A DNA stretch of 64,000 bases from positions 248,001 to 312,000 of the forward strand of contig NZ_NJIH01000007.1 in NCBI RefSeq assembly GCF_002209565.1, in the 5' to 3' direction. Under the pieces are notes generated by a model. The model worked only from the letters and a program-made list of their open reading frames with translations, had not been told where the DNA came from and searched no databases. The position numbers and the translations under genes are program-made. This document shows, piece by piece, positions 39,793 to 47,673 of the stretch. The first letter of the stretch is position 1. The number at the start of each line of letters is the position of its first letter. This stretch comes from Candidimonas nitroreducens. Lineage in GTDB: Bacteria; Pseudomonadota; Gammaproteobacteria; Burkholderiales; Burkholderiaceae_B.

Positions 39793-41238
39793 TTACGGTC
39801 GCCCCGCGAAAACAGCGGCCCTTCCCGGCGCAGGCGTTGCGCCGAAACCGCCGCGTGCCACCACGGCCTCCGCGCCCCCGTGCTGGTCGACGAGCGCCTG
39901 CTGATCCTCCTTGGCGCGCCTGTCGGTGGCAACCGGATCGCAGATATCGAACAATGTGTCGGTGAGCGCCTTGCGAATGGCGGCGCATCCGGCATCGTCC
40001 GCCAAGTCCATCAGTTCCTCCGGGTCGGTCGCCAAGTCGAACAATTGGGACGGCGCATCGGCGTACCAGACCAGCTTCCACGTACCTTGCCGGATCATGA
40101 ACGCAGCGCTGCGGGAACCGGCAGCGTGGTATTCGCTGAGGATTACGCGGGAGTCGTCTTTCGGCGCGTTCGCGATCCGCAGTAGCGACTTACCGCGCCA
40201 CTGCGGATCCGGCGTCATTCCCAGCCAATCGGTCAAAGTTGGCGCAATGTCCAGGTGAGACACCGGTGTGGCGACAGTATCCCCGCCGGTTCGTTCGGGT
40301 GCGCGTATGATCAGCGGCACCGCCACCGATTCCTCGTACATCACCGACTTGCCCCACAGGCCCCGCGAACCGACGTTGTCACCGTGGTCGCTCGTGTATA
40401 TCACCAGGGTTTCGCCACCGATTCCGGCTTCGTCCAGCGCGCCCAGGACTTGTCCGATCTGATGGTCGACGAAAGTACAGAGCCCCATGTAGGATGCGAT
40501 CGCGATGCAGCGCTGGTCGTCGTCCTTGAAGTAATCGTCGAAGCGGAAGCAATCCCGCAGGGCGGCCACCCAAGGGTGCCGCGGCCACTCCTCGGGCTTG
40601 TGCAACTTCGGCAGAGCGACCTTGGCCGGGTCATAAAGCCGGTAGAACTCGGGGGGACAAATCAGTGGGAAATGCGGGGCGACAAACGAAACAAACAGTA
40701 CCCAGGACTCGTCGGCATGCTTCCCTATCCAGTCGCAGGCTGCTGCCGCGATCGACCGGTCATAGGCGTTGTAATCACTTTCGCCCGGGCCGATGTCGGT
40801 CGCGAGCGCCCGGCTTTTGTGGCGGACGGGCAGCGGATCGCGGACGCAACCCAGTACATCGCCGACACCGTTCACCAAGTGCATTGGCAGTATCTGTTCG
40901 GTGAACCCGGTGTCGTCGCGCTCGTTCTTGTAGTGCAGCTTGCCGATGGAATAGGAGCTCAGGCCTCGGGCCGACAGCAGATGCCCCCAGCTCGGCATTC
41001 GGCCGTCATAGCCGAAAGCGTTGTCCCAGCAGGCCGTTTCGTGCACATAACGGCCCGTGGCAAACGCAGCGCGTGCCGGCACACAGATAGGCGAATTGCA
41101 ATACGCGGCGGAGAACAGGGTACCCTGGCTGGCCAAGCGATCCAGGTTGGGCGTGTGTATGTTCGGGTTGCCCTGGCATCCGAGCATCTTAGTCGAGTGC
41201 TCGTCGGCCATTAGGATCAGTATGCGTCGATTTTCCAT
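39793..41238 (-). CDS. Type I sulfatase (arylsulfatase/choline-sulfatase-like)
   Basis: 481 residues from MENRRILILMADEHSTKMLG. The formylglycine motif CVPAR (C-x-P-x-R) has its Cys at residue 52, within SPICVPARAAFATGRY. The metal-binding Asp is in LMADEHS, where the usual DD is DE, and the second site in YTSDHGDNVGSRGLWGKS. The Cys-type enzyme needs a formylglycine-generating enzyme, not seen here. No signal peptide, so it is probably cytoplasmic. Substrate unknown; the Bug receptor gene follows on the same strand. Start 41238 follows the FAD-oxidase fragment by 13 bases. Confidence 0.88.
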   Translation of the reverse strand: MENRRILILMADEHSTKMLGCQGNPNIHTPNLDRLASQGTLFSAAYCNSPICVPARAAFATGRYVHETACWDNAFGYDGRMPSWGHLLSARGLSSYSIGKLHYKNERDDTGFTEQILPMHLVNGVGDVLGCVRDPLPVRHKSRALATDIGPGESDYNAYDRSIAAAACDWIGKHADESWVLFVSFVAPHFPLICPPEFYRLYDPAKVALPKLHKPEEWPRHPWVAALRDCFRFDDYFKDDDQRCIAIASYMGLCTFVDHQIGQVLGALDEAGIGGETLVIYTSDHGDNVGSRGLWGKSVMYEESVAVPLIIRAPERTGGDTVATPVSHLDIAPTLTDWLGMTPDPQWRGKSLLRIANAPKDDSRVILSEYHAAGSRSAAFMIRQGTWKLVWYADAPSQLFDLATDPEELMDLADDAGCAAIRKALTDTLFDICDPVATDRRAKEDQQALVDQHGGAEAVVARGGFGATPAPGRAAVFAGRP

Positions 41239-41251
41239 CGTGCAACTCGCT

Positions 41252-41656
41252 CTATGAAAAGTGAGGGACATTGGGAAGAACCCGATGCGGATTCATGATT
41301 AACCGGGGATCCAGGGCTTGCTTGATGGCCCGCATCATCCCAATCTCGGCCGCAGCTTTATAAGCTGACATCCAGCCCAGTTTCAGGCTGCCTATCCCGT
41401 GCTCGGCCGAGAACGTGCTGCCGGCTCGATGGGCCGACTCGTAGACACCATCCCGGATGTCGTCTTCGCGCTGCTGCAGATATGCGCGCGAGTCGAGCCC
41501 GGCCGGAGCATGCACGTTATAGTGCAAGTTACCGTCGCCGGGATGGCCGAATTTGGAAATGCGCACGCCGGGAGCGCATTGCGCCAGCCAAGCATCCGTG
41601 CGCTCGACGAATCCAGGAATGACCGAAATCGGCAAAGCGATATCGTGGGAGATCAC
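41252..41656 (-). pseudogene. C-terminal fragment of an FAD-linked oxidase (GlcD/LldD-like)
   Basis: About 134 residues match only the C-terminal domain of FAD-linked 2-hydroxyacid dehydrogenases: ISKFGHPGDGNLHYNVHAP, then FSAEHGIGSLKLGWM and ALDPRLIMNPHRVLP. The ~330-residue FAD-binding part is missing upstream, where unrelated DNA begins (41657-41762). It is therefore the stump of a gene cut by a recombination or deletion. It is still in frame to its natural stop and precedes the sulfatase. Confidence 0.8.
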
Positions 41657-41762
41657 CTACCCCTCCTGGGACGGTTTCAATTTGCCCATCTTATCAACAG
41701 GAACTGTCGCCAGTGATAACCAGACGGCTCGCGTCGATTCCGATTGGTTATAGGGCGAAAAC

Positions 41763-42659
41763 CTAGGAGTGGAGCGAGTGTTCCAGCAGGATTTCGATCA
41801 GGCGATGTGCCAAGGGTGAGAGATAGGCGCCCTTACGATGAGCGATTCCGACCTGTCGTATCCAGACAGCCTGCTCCAGCGGCACGCTCGTCAATCCTCG
41901 GCCTGCCTCAGATCGCACTAGGCGCAGGCTCAGCACCGTCAGCAAATCCGTGTTCCGCACCAGGTTCAGCCGGTGCCCAATCGACGCGCTCCACTCGATG
42001 ACGACATTGACCGGCGGCAAGCCCAGTTCGGCCACGCGCTCATCCAATCGCCTACGCGCTACCACACTGCGCCCGGGCAATATCCAACGCTCGGCGGCAA
42101 TATCCCTGAAACTCAGGTTCGGCCTGCTCAGAATCGGGTGTCCCGCACGCAACCCCACGCACATTTCGTCAGGAAACAACGGTATTTGCTCCATCTCGGC
42201 ATGCGCTCTATCCTCAAGGCCCGCGATGCAGAGATCGAGGTCGCCACGCCGCAACATATCGAACAAGGCATCGTTCAGGTGTGTGTGCACCTCCAAGCGT
42301 GCGCCGGGGCGCTGCGCGATAAGATCCGCACAGGCGGGGGAAAACAGCTCGTCCGCGAATTGCGGCGCCACGCCTACCCTGAGCTTGCCTGCCTGCCCTA
42401 CCCGGATATCGTTCGCCTCGCGTACGACATCATCCATCGCGAGCGCTATGAGATGCACTCGTTCGAGAAACGACGCTCCCACGCGCGTCAGCGTCATGCC
42501 TTTTGCGGAACGTTCGAATAAAGGAAGACCCAGATCCTGTTCCAGCCGCTGGATGCCCTTCGTCAAAGCCGGCTGGGTAACACCCAGCCGATGCGCTGCA
42601 CGTCCGACACTTGATTCGTCGGCGACGGCGAGAAAGTAGCGCAAGTTCTCGAGGCGCAT
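41763..42659 (-). CDS. LysR-family transcriptional regulator
   Basis: 298 residues. The N-terminal winged helix reads MRLENLRYFLAVADESSVGR, AAHRLGVTQPALTKGIQRLE, then GLPLFERSAKGMTLTRVG. The rest is a periplasmic-binding-type effector domain (LRVGVAPQFADELFSPACAD). LysR proteins usually control a divergent neighbour, but upstream there is only a transposase remnant, and downstream the fragment and sulfatase genes. Its target may have been lost, or it may act on the sulfatase locus. Confidence 0.9.
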   Translation of the reverse strand: MRLENLRYFLAVADESSVGRAAHRLGVTQPALTKGIQRLEQDLGLPLFERSAKGMTLTRVGASFLERVHLIALAMDDVVREANDIRVGQAGKLRVGVAPQFADELFSPACADLIAQRPGARLEVHTHLNDALFDMLRRGDLDLCIAGLEDRAHAEMEQIPLFPDEMCVGLRAGHPILSRPNLSFRDIAAERWILPGRSVVARRRLDERVAELGLPPVNVVIEWSASIGHRLNLVRNTDLLTVLSLRLVRSEAGRGLTSVPLEQAVWIRQVGIAHRKGAYLSPLAHRLIEILLEHSLHS

Positions 42660-42775
42660 GGTCGCTCTCGTTTAGTTGTGAAGTGTCAAGAGATTGTATC
42701 CACCTAGGTTGTGTGGTGCTCTAATTTCTATAGACACTCTGATAGGCCGACAATCTGCCTATCGAGGATACAGAG

Positions 42776-42868
42776 ATGAAAATACGGCGGAAATTCGACG
42801 CGGCCTTCAAGCAGGAAGTCGTGGGCAGACAGCGATTCCGCCGGACTCGCCGAGCGCTCGACCGTTAA
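42776..42868 (+). mobile_element. Remnant of an IS3-type transposase orfA
   Basis: Thirty codons starting MKIRRKFDAAFKQEVVGRQR, with a stop soon after. KxRRKF...FKxEVV is the start of IS3-family OrfA proteins; the helix-turn-helix that should follow is gone. The surrounding 42660-42961 holds no other gene, and I cannot define the terminal repeats. It suggests past insertion at the LysR/GFA junction. Confidence 0.6.
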
Positions 42869-42961
42869 AAAGAGCAGCGGCGCCCGGTGGAATTCAGAGA
42901 TAAGATGGCGTATGGTCGGTCGACAACTTCAAGCCATTCCGTGGCTGCTTAGGAGACAGCA

Positions 42962-43369
42962 ATGAAAGTGCAAGGGCAATGTCACTGCGGCGCAATTCGC
43001 TACGAAGCAGAGGTTCAACCCGGCTCGATGCGGATTTGCCACTGCCTCGACTGCCAGATTATGTCGGGTTCGGCGTTCCGCACGAACATCACTGCGCCGG
43101 CCGAAACGTTCCGTTTGCTGCAAGGCAAGCCGCGCCACTATGCGAAGACTGCCGACAGCGGCGCGCAGCGAGTAACTGGCTTTTGCGAGGAGTGCGGCAC
43201 ACAGCTCTATGCGACCGACCCCGGCACGCCGAAGCGTTATTCGCTGCGGGTCGGCACTCTGGCGCAGCGCGACCAGGTGGGCCGTCCACAGGCGCAAATC
43301 TGGACGCGCCGCCGTGTTGGCTGGATGCCGCCGCTCGACGGCGTTGGAGAAACCGAAGGGCAACCGTAG
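42962..43369 (+). CDS. GFA/CENP-V family zinc protein
   Basis: 135 residues. Zinc-ligand cysteines are in QCHCGAIRYEAE, RICHCLDCQIMSGSAF and FCEECGTQLY, the pattern of the glutathione-dependent formaldehyde-activating (GFA) fold. Most members are not formaldehyde enzymes, so only the fold is certain. TAGGAGA lies 8 bases before the ATG. Bordered by the transposase remnant and a convergent Bug gene. Confidence 0.88.
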   Translation: MKVQGQCHCGAIRYEAEVQPGSMRICHCLDCQIMSGSAFRTNITAPAETFRLLQGKPRHYAKTADSGAQRVTGFCEECGTQLYATDPGTPKRYSLRVGTLAQRDQVGRPQAQIWTRRRVGWMPPLDGVGETEGQP

Positions 43370-43492
43370 CCTTCTTTCCTGGCTCGTCCTTCTTTCCAGG
43401 CTTTTATTGCCTGGAGTTGCACCGTTCCCGTGTGGCGCAAGGCCCGCACTCGCCGCACCGTTTTGACAAGCTCATCCCGTCTCAGGCCTCCG

Positions 43493-44467
43493 TCAGTCGT
43501 TCGCCTTCAGCCCGGCTGCTTTGACCACGGCCGACCATTTCTTGATCTCGCTGGGCACGAAGTCTTGCAGGCTTGCAGGAGTGGAGTCGTCGACAACCTC
43601 TACGCCCAAGCGATCGAGTTTCTTGCGAATGGCCGGATCCTTGGCAACGCGATTGATCTCGGTATTCAGTCGCTGCACAATCGCGGGAGGTGTACCGCGC
43701 GGGGCGAAAAACATATTCCATGTGTACGCCTCGAACCCGGGCAAGCCGCTCTCGGAGACGGTCGGAAGCTCCGGCAGCGCATGAGCGCGCTGCAAAGTGG
43801 CTGTCGCGATGCCTCGCACCGTACCGGCGCGTATATGTCCGGCAGCGCCTCCCACACCCTCGCAAAGAGCACTGATGTGTCCGCCGAGGAGATCCGTGAA
43901 CGCTGGGCCAGTGCCCCGGTAAGGCACGTGCGTGAAGTCGGTAATTCCGGCGCGATATTTGAACAGTTCGAAACACATGTGGCTGATCCCACCGTAGCCG
44001 GACGACCCGAACCGATACTTCCCTGGGTGTTCCTTAAGTTCCTTGATCAGAGTCTTGACGTTCGTCGCTGGCAAGACTTTCGGATTCACGACGATGACCA
44101 TTGGAACTTTGACCGCCAAAGCCACAGGAGCAAAATCGCGCACGGCATCATAGGAGAGCTTGCGACCCAATGCGGGATGCAGGGCGTGAGTGCTGATGAC
44201 GCCAAGCAGCAACGTATAGCCGTCCGCTGGAGCCTTCGCGACGATCTCTGTGCCAATGATGCCGGAAGCGCCCGCGCGATTGTCCACGATGACCGGGGTT
44301 CCTAGGTATTCCGAAAGTTTGCTTGCGTAGATGCGGCCGACTTCATCCGTCGGCCCACCTGCCGCATAGGCGATCACCAGGCGTATCGGCCTGTCGGGAT
44401 AAGTGTCTTTCCCGTACGCCTGCGAGAAGGTGAGCGCGAGCAGCGCCGCCGCGATGAATGTTCGCAT
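43493..44467 (-). CDS. Bug-family periplasmic receptor
   Basis: 324 residues with signal peptide MRTFIAAALLALTFSQAYG. LVIAYAAGGPTDEVGRIYAS, VIVDNRAGASGIIGTEIVAK and THVPYRGTGPAFTDLLGGHI match the family ligand loops. The intact final segment EIKKWSAVVKAAGLKAND is typical. GGAGGAG precedes the ATG. It lies just downstream of the decayed hydratase on the same strand, so the two were probably one operon serving the catabolic locus controlled by the IclR gene. The ligand is likely a carboxylate. Confidence 0.9.
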   Translation of the reverse strand: MRTFIAAALLALTFSQAYGKDTYPDRPIRLVIAYAAGGPTDEVGRIYASKLSEYLGTPVIVDNRAGASGIIGTEIVAKAPADGYTLLLGVISTHALHPALGRKLSYDAVRDFAPVALAVKVPMVIVVNPKVLPATNVKTLIKELKEHPGKYRFGSSGYGGISHMCFELFKYRAGITDFTHVPYRGTGPAFTDLLGGHISALCEGVGGAAGHIRAGTVRGIATATLQRAHALPELPTVSESGLPGFEAYTWNMFFAPRGTPPAIVQRLNTEINRVAKDPAIRKKLDRLGVEVVDDSTPASLQDFVPSEIKKWSAVVKAAGLKAND

Positions 44468-44510
44468 GATTTAGTCTCCTCCGATGTTGTTTGCCTACCT
44501 GTAAGATCTC

Positions 44511-44966
44511 TTATCCGCTGGCCGTCTCCGCGCCCCCGTCGAAACAGCCAGCCTCGATGCATAAGTTGCTTGTCTGGGCGGCGGTCAGTTTGAGGGAGAA
44601 AAGCGGACGCCACCCGCCCTGCCGCATATCGTGCGAGAGGACAAACCGGTACCTATTGGGAAGAACGCCTTGCCCACTCGTTTTGAGGCAAGCGCCGGAT
44701 CCCTCGAAATACCTTTTGAGAGCACGTCTGCCCCAGAAGTGGTTGCCCTCCCTGCATGCGACAAGGCTCTTGACATCGCCATTCCTCTTCCGGCCGTCAA
44801 TGACATCGGCGGGCTGCTTCTCACCGCAGAATAGCGATGCGTTGTGCTTGCCCAGGCTGTTCAGCATCATGGCCGCCATTTCCGCCTGAAGGCCTACACG
44901 ATACGTCACAAATTCATATGGGCATTTCTTCAAAATAGCCTCTTGAATATTGTTCGCATTGCGCAC
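44511..44966 (-). pseudogene. Decayed, truncated enoyl-CoA hydratase, relative of the gene at 49161
   Basis: The 151-codon frame aligns almost without gaps to residues ~4-135 of the hydratase at 49161. Shared positions include KK-P, GK-NA, the GE-Q pair, ID, DVK, EG-F, YF-G-G, KT, NR, RQ-W, LF-SLK and CIE-G; by eye roughly two in five residues agree. The oxyanion motif FCSGHDL has become FWGRRAL, and the protein ends where the second half should begin. It is therefore non-functional as a hydratase. It is divergent from the IclR gene and shares its control region. Confidence 0.75.
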
Positions 44967-44986
44967 TATATGTACGTTGTGCGAAC
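44952..44986. promoter_or_regulatory. Paired IclR-type operator boxes before the IclR gene
   Basis: GTTCGCATTGCGCAC (44952-44966) and GTACGTTGTGCGAAC (44972-44986) are imperfect 15-base palindromes of the GTTCG-N5-CGAAC kind, with centres 20 bases apart. The same arrangement is found at 46307-46341. The region lies between the IclR gene and the divergent hydratase remnant. Confidence 0.7.
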
Positions 44987-45031
44987 AGTATATCTGGGCT
45001 ATACCAGGGCGTCAACGGACGCGATGATATA

Positions 45032-45835
45032 ATGCGCGCCATGCGCACAACGGATGAACAAGCGGTCGGCGAGTCGTGGATACGGGATCACGTGCAGTCG
45101 CTTGAGCGGGGCCTGGCAGTGATCTGTTGCTTGGGAACCAGCAAAGAAATGACCCTGACCCAAGTCGCGGAAGCAACCGCGATCACTCGTGCGGCCGCTC
45201 GGAGATTTCTTCTCACTCTGGAGCGTCTGGGCTATGTGGGCCGGACTGATCGAGGTTATCGTCTGCTGCCGCGAACCTTAGAGCTTGGGTACGCCTATCT
45301 CTCGTCTCAGGAACTGCCTCAGATTGCTCAGCCCTATCTCCAGCAGCTTGCATCGGAACTGGACGAATCCTGCGGCGTGTCTGTGCTTGATCAGGACGCC
45401 ATCCTGTACATTGCACGCGTCACGGTGAGCCGCCTGGTTGGCGCCAATCTGCGCGCAGGCTCGACACTCCCCGCATACTGCACGGCGGCGGGACGCATTC
45501 TATTGGCAGCGTTGGGCCCGTCGGAACTCGCAAACTACTTGAAGCGCGCAAAGCTGGAGCCACGCGCACCACACACCATCACGGATCCAAAGGTGCTCGC
45601 GGGTGAGATCGAGGTCGCGCGCACGCAAGGCTGGTACTTGATCGACCAGGAAATCGAGCACGGGATACGCTCCGTGGCCATGCCGATTCGTGACACATCG
45701 GGCAAGACCATCGCCGCGGTGAATGTCAGCTCATACTCGACGCGCGTCAGCCTCACACAGCTCCACCGCAAATTCCTACCTCGTATCCGGCAAACGGTGG
45801 AAAAGATCGAGGCAGAGCTACACAGCCACCGCTGA
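45032..45835 (+). CDS. IclR-family regulator, PcaR/PobR-like
   Basis: 267 residues. The winged helix is at ~20-85 (SLERGLAVICCLGTSKEMTL, TQVAEATAITRAAARRFLLT, LERLGYVGR). The effector domain follows with LPAYCTAAGRILLAALGPSE and EIEHGIRSVAMPIRDTSGKT. GSTLPAYCTAAGR and LERLGYV are typical of the beta-ketoadipate (PcaR/PobR) branch, which senses aromatic acids or their ring-cleavage products. Start 45032 or 45041 (MRAMRTT); TATAAT at 45028-45033 abuts the ATG, so a leaderless start is possible. Probable controller of the CoA-transferase operon. Confidence 0.9.
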   Translation: MRAMRTTDEQAVGESWIRDHVQSLERGLAVICCLGTSKEMTLTQVAEATAITRAAARRFLLTLERLGYVGRTDRGYRLLPRTLELGYAYLSSQELPQIAQPYLQQLASELDESCGVSVLDQDAILYIARVTVSRLVGANLRAGSTLPAYCTAAGRILLAALGPSELANYLKRAKLEPRAPHTITDPKVLAGEIEVARTQGWYLIDQEIEHGIRSVAMPIRDTSGKTIAAVNVSSYSTRVSLTQLHRKFLPRIRQTVEKIEAELHSHR

Positions 45836-46274
45836 GCCGCCCAGCCCGCCGGCCTACTCGCCTGCGATAGCTGGATAACATACGGCCTCGAACCAAACCA
45901 CTACCCCCTTTGGCTGTTTAACCGACTGCCGCCGGCCAGCATGGCGGAGAACTGCGCCGTGCCGCTCCCTTGAAATATGCCAGCGCCGCCCAAGCACACG
46001 CAGCCTTGAGTCGATAAGAATTATCCGCTGCCCGACATACCCACGCGCCCCAACGTTAATAAGAACCGGCAAGTGGCAAGGCGAGTATTACGGGTGAACT
46101 TGCACTATTCGGGCAACGGTCAACCCAGACCTCACCCCATGACGCAGATCATAGCCAAATCGCGTTCTAGTGATTGAACGCGGCCACGAATCTTACCCAA
46201 CCTATTTCTTCCGCCGCTTCTCTCGTCACTAGCCGCACTTGCTCTCGAATAGAAAGTGAGCGCTGGGGTTTTAC
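45836..46274. other. Intergenic region after the IclR gene
   Basis: No gene, tRNA or clear terminator is seen in about 440 bases. Short open frames here lack ribosome sites and family signatures. The control region of the next operon follows directly. Confidence 0.4.
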
Positions 46275-46341
46275 TTGACACCACGTCTTGGGGAATTGTA
46301 CATTATGTACGCATTGCGAATATATTGTGCGCTATGCGATC
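46275..46341 (+). promoter_or_regulatory. Promoter and paired IclR-type boxes of the CoA-transferase operon
   Basis: TTGACA (46275-46280) is followed after 18 bases by TACATT (46299-46304). Boxes GTACGCATTGCGAAT (46307-46321) and GTGCGCTATGCGATC (46327-46341) lie over and just after the expected start point, again 20 bases centre to centre. This geometry suits repression relieved by an inducer. Confidence 0.7.
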
Positions 46342-46369
46342 ATATAGAAAAATATTAAGGAGATTTCAA

Positions 46370-46414
46370 GTGGCCTCGGCAACGTGCACAACCACAGTGG
46401 GTCGTCGGCAGTGA
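46370..46414 (+). CDS. Possible 14-codon leader peptide
   Basis: The best ribosome site of the operon, AAGGAG (46357-46362), is 7 bases before a GTG at 46370. That frame gives MASATCTTTVGRRQ and stops at TGA 46412-46414, which overlaps the GTG (46411) of the CoA-transferase by three bases (GTGA). It may couple translation, or the SD may simply serve a more distant start. Confidence 0.3.
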   Translation: MASATCTTTVGRRQ

Positions 46415-47673
46415 CTGACATAAACTCTACGATTCCTTTGGCTGATCCGATCCAGACATCGGATATGGACAGCGCCGCGAGGCACCCCAGCCTGCCGCTG
46501 GCGGGGGTACGGGTGATTGATTTCACCCATCACGCCGCAGGCCCGATGTGCACGATGCTGCTTGGCGATTACGGTGCCGAGGTGATTAAGATCGAGCCGC
46601 CGGGCGGCGAGGCATTTCGCAGTTCCGGCACAGTGCGAGTACAAGGAGAGCATGTCGGCTTCCTTGCCTTGAATCGCAACAAGAAAAGTGTAGAGCTGAA
46701 CTTGAAGTCGGAGGCCGGCCAGCGAGCAGCGCGGGATTTGATCCGCGACGCACATGTCGTTGTTGAGAACTTCCGGCCAGGAAAAATGGCGCGAATCGGC
46801 TTGGACTACCACAGCCTGCTCGCAGTGAATCCTCGCTTGATCTATTGCTCGCTATCGGCATTTGGGGCCACCGGGCCATATAGCCATAAACAAGGGCTGG
46901 ACGTCGTGCTGCAGGCGATGTCAGGCTTGATGAGCATTACCGGAGAGCCCGACGGTGGGCCTCTACCGGCGGGGGCACCGATCGCGGATATCACGTCCGG
47001 CATTTTTGGGGCATTGGGGGTAGTGCTCGCTGTGCTTGAACAACGTCGCAGCGGCGAGCCTCAGCACGTCGAGATTGCGATGTTCGAATGCATGATTTCA
47101 ATGCTGAATCTACGCTATCAACAGATGTTCGCCGAAAAAAGGGCGTTGAGCCGGATCGGGGCAAGCCATCCGCAGGCATCACCCTGGGACGTTTATCAGG
47201 CAGCCGACGGGCAATTTGTCATCGCCGCGACACGCGACGAGTATTGGTATCGGATGTGCGAAGGGCTGGGCATAGGCGAATACGCGCGCGACCCTCGGTT
47301 CGTCAATATCAAAAGCAGGGTCGCCAATCGTGCTCAGGTTAATGCTTTGCTCAATGATCTATTCAAGACACGTCCAAGGCAGTATTGGCTGGAACTGCTG
47401 GATGAGGCGCAGGTGCCGAACGGGCCAGTGAACAATCTGCAAGAAGTACTTAACGACGAGCAGGCCAAGCACAATGGCACATTTATCAGTATGCAGCACC
47501 CAATTTCAGGAGAAATTGAAACGATCGCACCACCGATACGCATTAATGGCCGCGCGGCCCCTCACCTCGGGCCACCGGCCCTGGGAAATAGCACCGCGGC
47601 GATTTTGCGCGAATTGAATCTGGCGATTGCCGATTTTCCTTCCTCGGATAATCGGCAAGGAGAGTTGGAATGA
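46411..47673 (+). CDS. Class III CoA-transferase (CaiB/BaiF), first of two
   Basis: About 420 residues from the GTG at 46411; a GTG at 46384 or an ATG near 46465 (MDSAARHPSL) are alternatives, and homology begins at LPLAGVRVIDFTHHAAGP. Further signatures: YGAEVIKIEPPGGEAFR, LALNRNKKSVELNLKSE, DAHVVVENFRPGKM and the catalytic Asp in GLDVVLQAMSGLMSITG. It should activate an acid by taking CoA from a donor such as succinyl-CoA. The next gene is a second family member overlapping by four bases, so they may form one heteromeric enzyme or handle two steps. Confidence 0.88.
   Translation: MTDINSTIPLADPIQTSDMDSAARHPSLPLAGVRVIDFTHHAAGPMCTMLLGDYGAEVIKIEPPGGEAFRSSGTVRVQGEHVGFLALNRNKKSVELNLKSEAGQRAARDLIRDAHVVVENFRPGKMARIGLDYHSLLAVNPRLIYCSLSAFGATGPYSHKQGLDVVLQAMSGLMSITGEPDGGPLPAGAPIADITSGIFGALGVVLAVLEQRRSGEPQHVEIAMFECMISMLNLRYQQMFAEKRALSRIGASHPQASPWDVYQAADGQFVIAATRDEYWYRMCEGLGIGEYARDPRFVNIKSRVANRAQVNALLNDLFKTRPRQYWLELLDEAQVPNGPVNNLQEVLNDEQAKHNGTFISMQHPISGEIETIAPPIRINGRAAPHLGPPALGNSTAAILRELNLAIADFPSSDNRQGELE

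Noticed and set aside
45854-46072. 72-codon minus-strand frame after the IclR gene
   Set aside because: No ribosome site, no recognisable domain and a composition like the surrounding non-coding DNA.
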